Of a DNA stretch of 64,000 nt, positions 61,943 through 64,000 are shown piece after piece; position 1 is the stretch's first letter, and the number at the start of each line of letters is the position of its first letter. The DNA lies in contig NZ_VRZA01000005.1 of the NCBI RefSeq assembly GCF_008064665.1, forward strand, positions 310,001 to 374,000, given 5' to 3'. The position numbers were made by a program, and so were the translations under genes. This DNA comes from Parahaliea maris (GTDB taxonomy: Bacteria > Pseudomonadota > Gammaproteobacteria > Pseudomonadales > Halieaceae). The notes under the pieces are model-generated. The model was not told the DNA's origin and made no database searches. It saw nothing but the letters and a program-made list of their open reading frames with translations.

Positions 61943-63082
61943 TCAGGCAAGGTACCCGTCCACCGTGCGGTTGAACGCCTCCAGCGCCCCCTCGAAGCGG
62001 CCGAAGTTCAGGGGCTGCCGAACGCCGCTACTGAATCCGCGCTGAATGCCCTCGGCCAGGTCGAAGTCTTCGATCAGTGTCACCAGGGTGAGTTCGTGGT
62101 TCTTTTTCCAGTAAGCCTGGCGCTCCGGGGTGTTGGCTTCGACGGGAACCATCGTCGACAGCACCAGCCGCGTATTGCCGGCATCCAGTGGCTTGCTCTG
62201 GATCCAGATAAAGTGGTCCTCCTGCACCAGGAACTGGGCGGTGGCAAAGACGGTGTAGAGCACGTTGGCATGTTCACCGAGGGACCAGTCGCTGGCGGCC
62301 TGCTCCCTGATACCCGGCAGCGTGGCCCGGGGCAGGATAGAGCGCATGTGCGGGCCAAAGCAGCGGTAGGAAGACAGGTTGTCCAGGAACAGCGGCGCAA
62401 TGGTGTTACGGTGAGCCACGCGAAAATGGTAGGCCTCCAACCCGCCCTCCACCAGGAGCTTCCAGTTGGCCGGAATGTCAAGGGTGACACAGTCGAACAC
62501 GACGTGATCCTGCGCCTGCATTGCCTCCATATCCGCCGCCATCTCGCCCAGGTGGGCGGCCACATCAACGGTTTCGGCCCCCTCCGCCAGGTTCACCCAG
62601 ATCCATCCGGCATGCACCTCACAGGGCACTGAATGCAGCCCGTGTTCAGCGCGCTCCAGGCCGGGGAAACCGCTCTTTTCGTGGGGAACGGCGATCAGGT
62701 CGCCGGCGTTGTTCCAGGTCCAGGCATGGTAGGGGCAGCTGAAGCGGTGCTTGCAACCCGCGGCCTCGGGCACCAGTTGTGCACCGCGATGCCGGCAGAC
62801 ATTGTAGAAGGCGCGCACGTCACCTTGCTCGTCACGGGTGAGCAACAGGGGCGAACCCACCACCTCGACAGTCACGAAAGCCCCCGGCTCCGCCAGTGCA
62901 GAAACATGGGCTGCAATCTGCGGCAGGCCGCGGTGGATGCGTTCGCGCTCCCGGTCGAACACCTTCCCCGAGGTGTAGCGATCACTGTCGACTTTCACCC
63001 AGTGCTCGTCCAGAAAGGGCGACTTGCTCTGGTGCAGCTGAACCAGTTCGTCCAGCAATTCAACCTGTGTCTGCTTGTCCAT
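61943..63082 (-). CDS. Rieske (2Fe-2S) aromatic-ring-hydroxylating oxygenase, alpha subunit
   Basis: 379 aa. Rieske ligands in YNVCRHRGAQLV (Cys96, His98) and FSCPYHAWTWN (Cys116, His119). The catalytic SRPBCC domain has NWKLLVEGGLEAYHFRVAHRNT, with the mononuclear-iron His pair, and further FDLAEGIQRGFSSG. Reductase and ferredoxin genes are not adjacent. Relatives include phenylpropionate- and carnitine-type oxygenases. Substrate unknown. It is preceded by a TACCA/TGGTA inverted repeat. Confidence 0.93.
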   Translation of the reverse strand: MDKQTQVELLDELVQLHQSKSPFLDEHWVKVDSDRYTSGKVFDRERERIHRGLPQIAAHVSALAEPGAFVTVEVVGSPLLLTRDEQGDVRAFYNVCRHRGAQLVPEAAGCKHRFSCPYHAWTWNNAGDLIAVPHEKSGFPGLERAEHGLHSVPCEVHAGWIWVNLAEGAETVDVAAHLGEMAADMEAMQAQDHVVFDCVTLDIPANWKLLVEGGLEAYHFRVAHRNTIAPLFLDNLSSYRCFGPHMRSILPRATLPGIREQAASDWSLGEHANVLYTVFATAQFLVQEDHFIWIQSKPLDAGNTRLVLSTMVPVEANTPERQAYWKKNHELTLVTLIEDFDLAEGIQRGFSSGVRQPLNFGRFEGALEAFNRTVDGYLA

Positions 63083-63104
63083 GGTGTTGCCTCCAACTGC
63101 TACT

Positions 63105-63116
63105 TACCAAATGGTA
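63105..63116. promoter_or_regulatory. Candidate operator upstream of the Rieske oxygenase gene
   Basis: TACCAAATGGTA has perfect 5-bp arms TACCA / TGGTA around AA, 22 bp before the ATG at 63082. Short palindromes of this type are typical TetR-family sites. The TetR remnant at the other end of the oxygenase gene suggests the cognate regulator may be lost. Confidence 0.45.
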
Positions 63117-63346
63117 GGTCGACACTCTACCCGAACCGGTGGTAGCGCATTTGCGCCGCCTGATACAGGCCCGGCTCGGTTGCTGAACCCGGTGTCCTCC
63201 CAATGACGAACCTGCCCGGCGCGGAAACCGGCCTCGGCGCCAGAACGCGATGCGGCAACGATTGACCCCCGCTGCCTCCCCTCTCCCCCATTCATCGCAA
63301 AAACCACTCAACTCCCCGCACCTTCCTTGTAAGGAGCCAGTGATGG

Positions 63347-63370
63347 GGTGTTATATCCATGTATAACACC
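63347..63370. promoter_or_regulatory. Perfect inverted repeat before the RND permease gene
   Basis: GGTGTTATA (63347-63355) and TATAACACC (63362-63370) are perfect 9-bp arms around TCCATG, ending 16 bp before the ATG at 63387. It could be a repressor operator for the efflux system or a 5' UTR stem-loop occluding the ribosome site (AGGGGAT lies between it and the ATG). Confidence 0.6.
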
Positions 63371-63386
63371 TGCAGGGGATTATTCC

Positions 63387-64000
63387 ATGGCAACGCCAGC
63401 AACCGATCGGGACACTAACGCCCATTACCTGATCGATACCTTTACCCGCCACCCGCTGGCCGCGAACCTGTTGATGGTGATGCTGGTGCTGGCCGGTATC
63501 TGGGGCCTGCGTCAGCTCACTGTGCAACTCAACCCGCCCCAGCCCAGTCATAGCGTCAGTGTCGACATCAGCTGGCCCGGGGCCGCGGCGGAAGACGTCG
63601 AGCAGTTGATTACCCAGCCGGTGGAGTACCAGCTGCGCAGCCTGCAAAACCTGAAAAGCCTCACCTCCACCACCGTGGAGAGTCACAGCAACATCCGCCT
63701 GGAGTTCGAACGCGGCACCGACATGGGGCTGGCCACCGACCGGGTCAAGCAACAGGTGGCCCAGACCCGCGACCTGCCCGCTGATATGGAAACCCCGGTA
63801 GTGAAAACTGCCGAGCGCCTGGAAACCGTAGCCGCCCTGCTCCTGGCCGGCACCGACTCACTGGAGGAGCTGGCTCCCCTGGCCCGGGATATCGAGAGCC
63901 AGTTGCTGGCGCGCGGCGTCGACCAGGTGGAATTCCGCGGGGTGCCCGAGGAGGAAATTGCTATCCAGGTGGACAGCAAGACCCTGTTCGCCCTCGGTAT
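63387..64000 (+). CDS. RND efflux permease, N-terminal part (gene runs off the right edge)
   Basis: Only the first 204 codons are present. IDTFTRHPLAANLLMVMLVLAGIWGLRQLTVQLNPPQPSHSVSVDISWPGAAAEDVEQLITQPVEYQLRSLQNLKSLTSTTVESHSNIRLEF is the start of an AcrB/MexF-like resistance-nodulation-division permease: first membrane helix, then the pore domain with the PGA-EDVE motif. Drug or metal specificity cannot be set from this part. No adaptor (HlyD) gene precedes it. Confidence 0.93.
   Translation, partial: MATPATDRDTNAHYLIDTFTRHPLAANLLMVMLVLAGIWGLRQLTVQLNPPQPSHSVSVDISWPGAAAEDVEQLITQPVEYQLRSLQNLKSLTSTTVESHSNIRLEFERGTDMGLATDRVKQQVAQTRDLPADMETPVVKTAERLETVAALLLAGTDSLEELAPLARDIESQLLARGVDQVEFRGVPEEEIAIQVDSKTLFALG

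Larger units (their letters stand above)
63083..63386. other. Divergent intergenic region between the Rieske oxygenase and RND genes
   Basis: A 304-bp gap with two inverted repeats (63105-63116 and 63347-63370). Apart from those I see no gene. The sequence between about 63130 and 63340 is ordinary, with no conserved -35/-10 pair that I would defend. Confidence 0.6.

Overview
The window is a GC-rich stretch of a gammaproteobacterial chromosome. The gene order rpsB-tsf-pyrH-frr-uppS-cdsA-dxr-rseP-bamA-skp-lpxD-fabZ-lpxA-lpxB-rnhB-dnaE, with map-glnD-dapC diverging from rpsB, is the classical gammaproteobacterial arrangement. The succinylase lysine route (dapC, dapD, dapE), two TonB-dependent receptors, a membrane pyrophosphatase and a load of acyl-CoA/steroid-like catabolic genes suggest a marine heterotroph, perhaps of the Halieaceae (OM60/NOR5) type. 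The family assignment is inference; the class assignment is firm. No rRNA, tRNA, CRISPR array, insertion sequence or phage gene was recognised.

Layout. 1-16,729 (minus strand): translation, isoprenoid, phospholipid, outer-membrane assembly and lipid A genes in one long co-directional block, broken by two intergenic zones (1186-1676 and 14423-15004) that carry large palindromic repeats. 17,064-22,385 (plus): map, glnD, dapC, nth. 22,461-28,378: accessory genes (K+-dependent-type membrane pyrophosphatase, a nucleotide-cyclase-like protein, an alpha/beta hydrolase, a small membrane protein, a CPBP protease, a MAPEG protein) lying between dapC and the yffB-dapD-dapE group at 28,534-31,115. 31,104-37,283: an SDR, rsmJ, an HD-phosphodiesterase/cyclase-domain gene pair, an LRR lipoprotein, an LpxL-type acyltransferase and an MBL-fold hydrolase. 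37,290-43,467: bamC and dapA (minus), then a DUF3806 protein and a complete MCE lipid transporter (STAS-permease, ATPase, MCE protein, PqiC-type lipoprotein).

43,464-54,383 is a catabolic region: a 3-alpha-hydroxysteroid-dehydrogenase-like SDR, a TonB receptor, TetR and SRAP genes, a DUF35/thiolase pair, a CitE-like lyase, a cytochrome c with a Tat-exported flavoprotein, a NUDIX hydrolase and a MaoC hydratase. 54,532-61,611 is a second, compact catabolic unit: a FadR-type regulator, an intergenic 17-bp near-palindrome, then a tannase/MHETase-family lipoprotein esterase, a TonB receptor, a FAD-linked 2-hydroxyacid-type oxidase and a BASS-family transporter. This has the logic of ester capture, hydrolysis, uptake and oxidation. 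The window ends with a TetR pseudogene remnant, a Rieske oxygenase and the start of an RND efflux permease that is preceded by a perfect inverted repeat.

The most unusual items are the four intergenic palindromes, which share a roughly 60-bp core but have different self-complementary arms in each copy; the ester-utilisation cluster with its candidate operator; and the cyclase/HD-phosphodiesterase pair.
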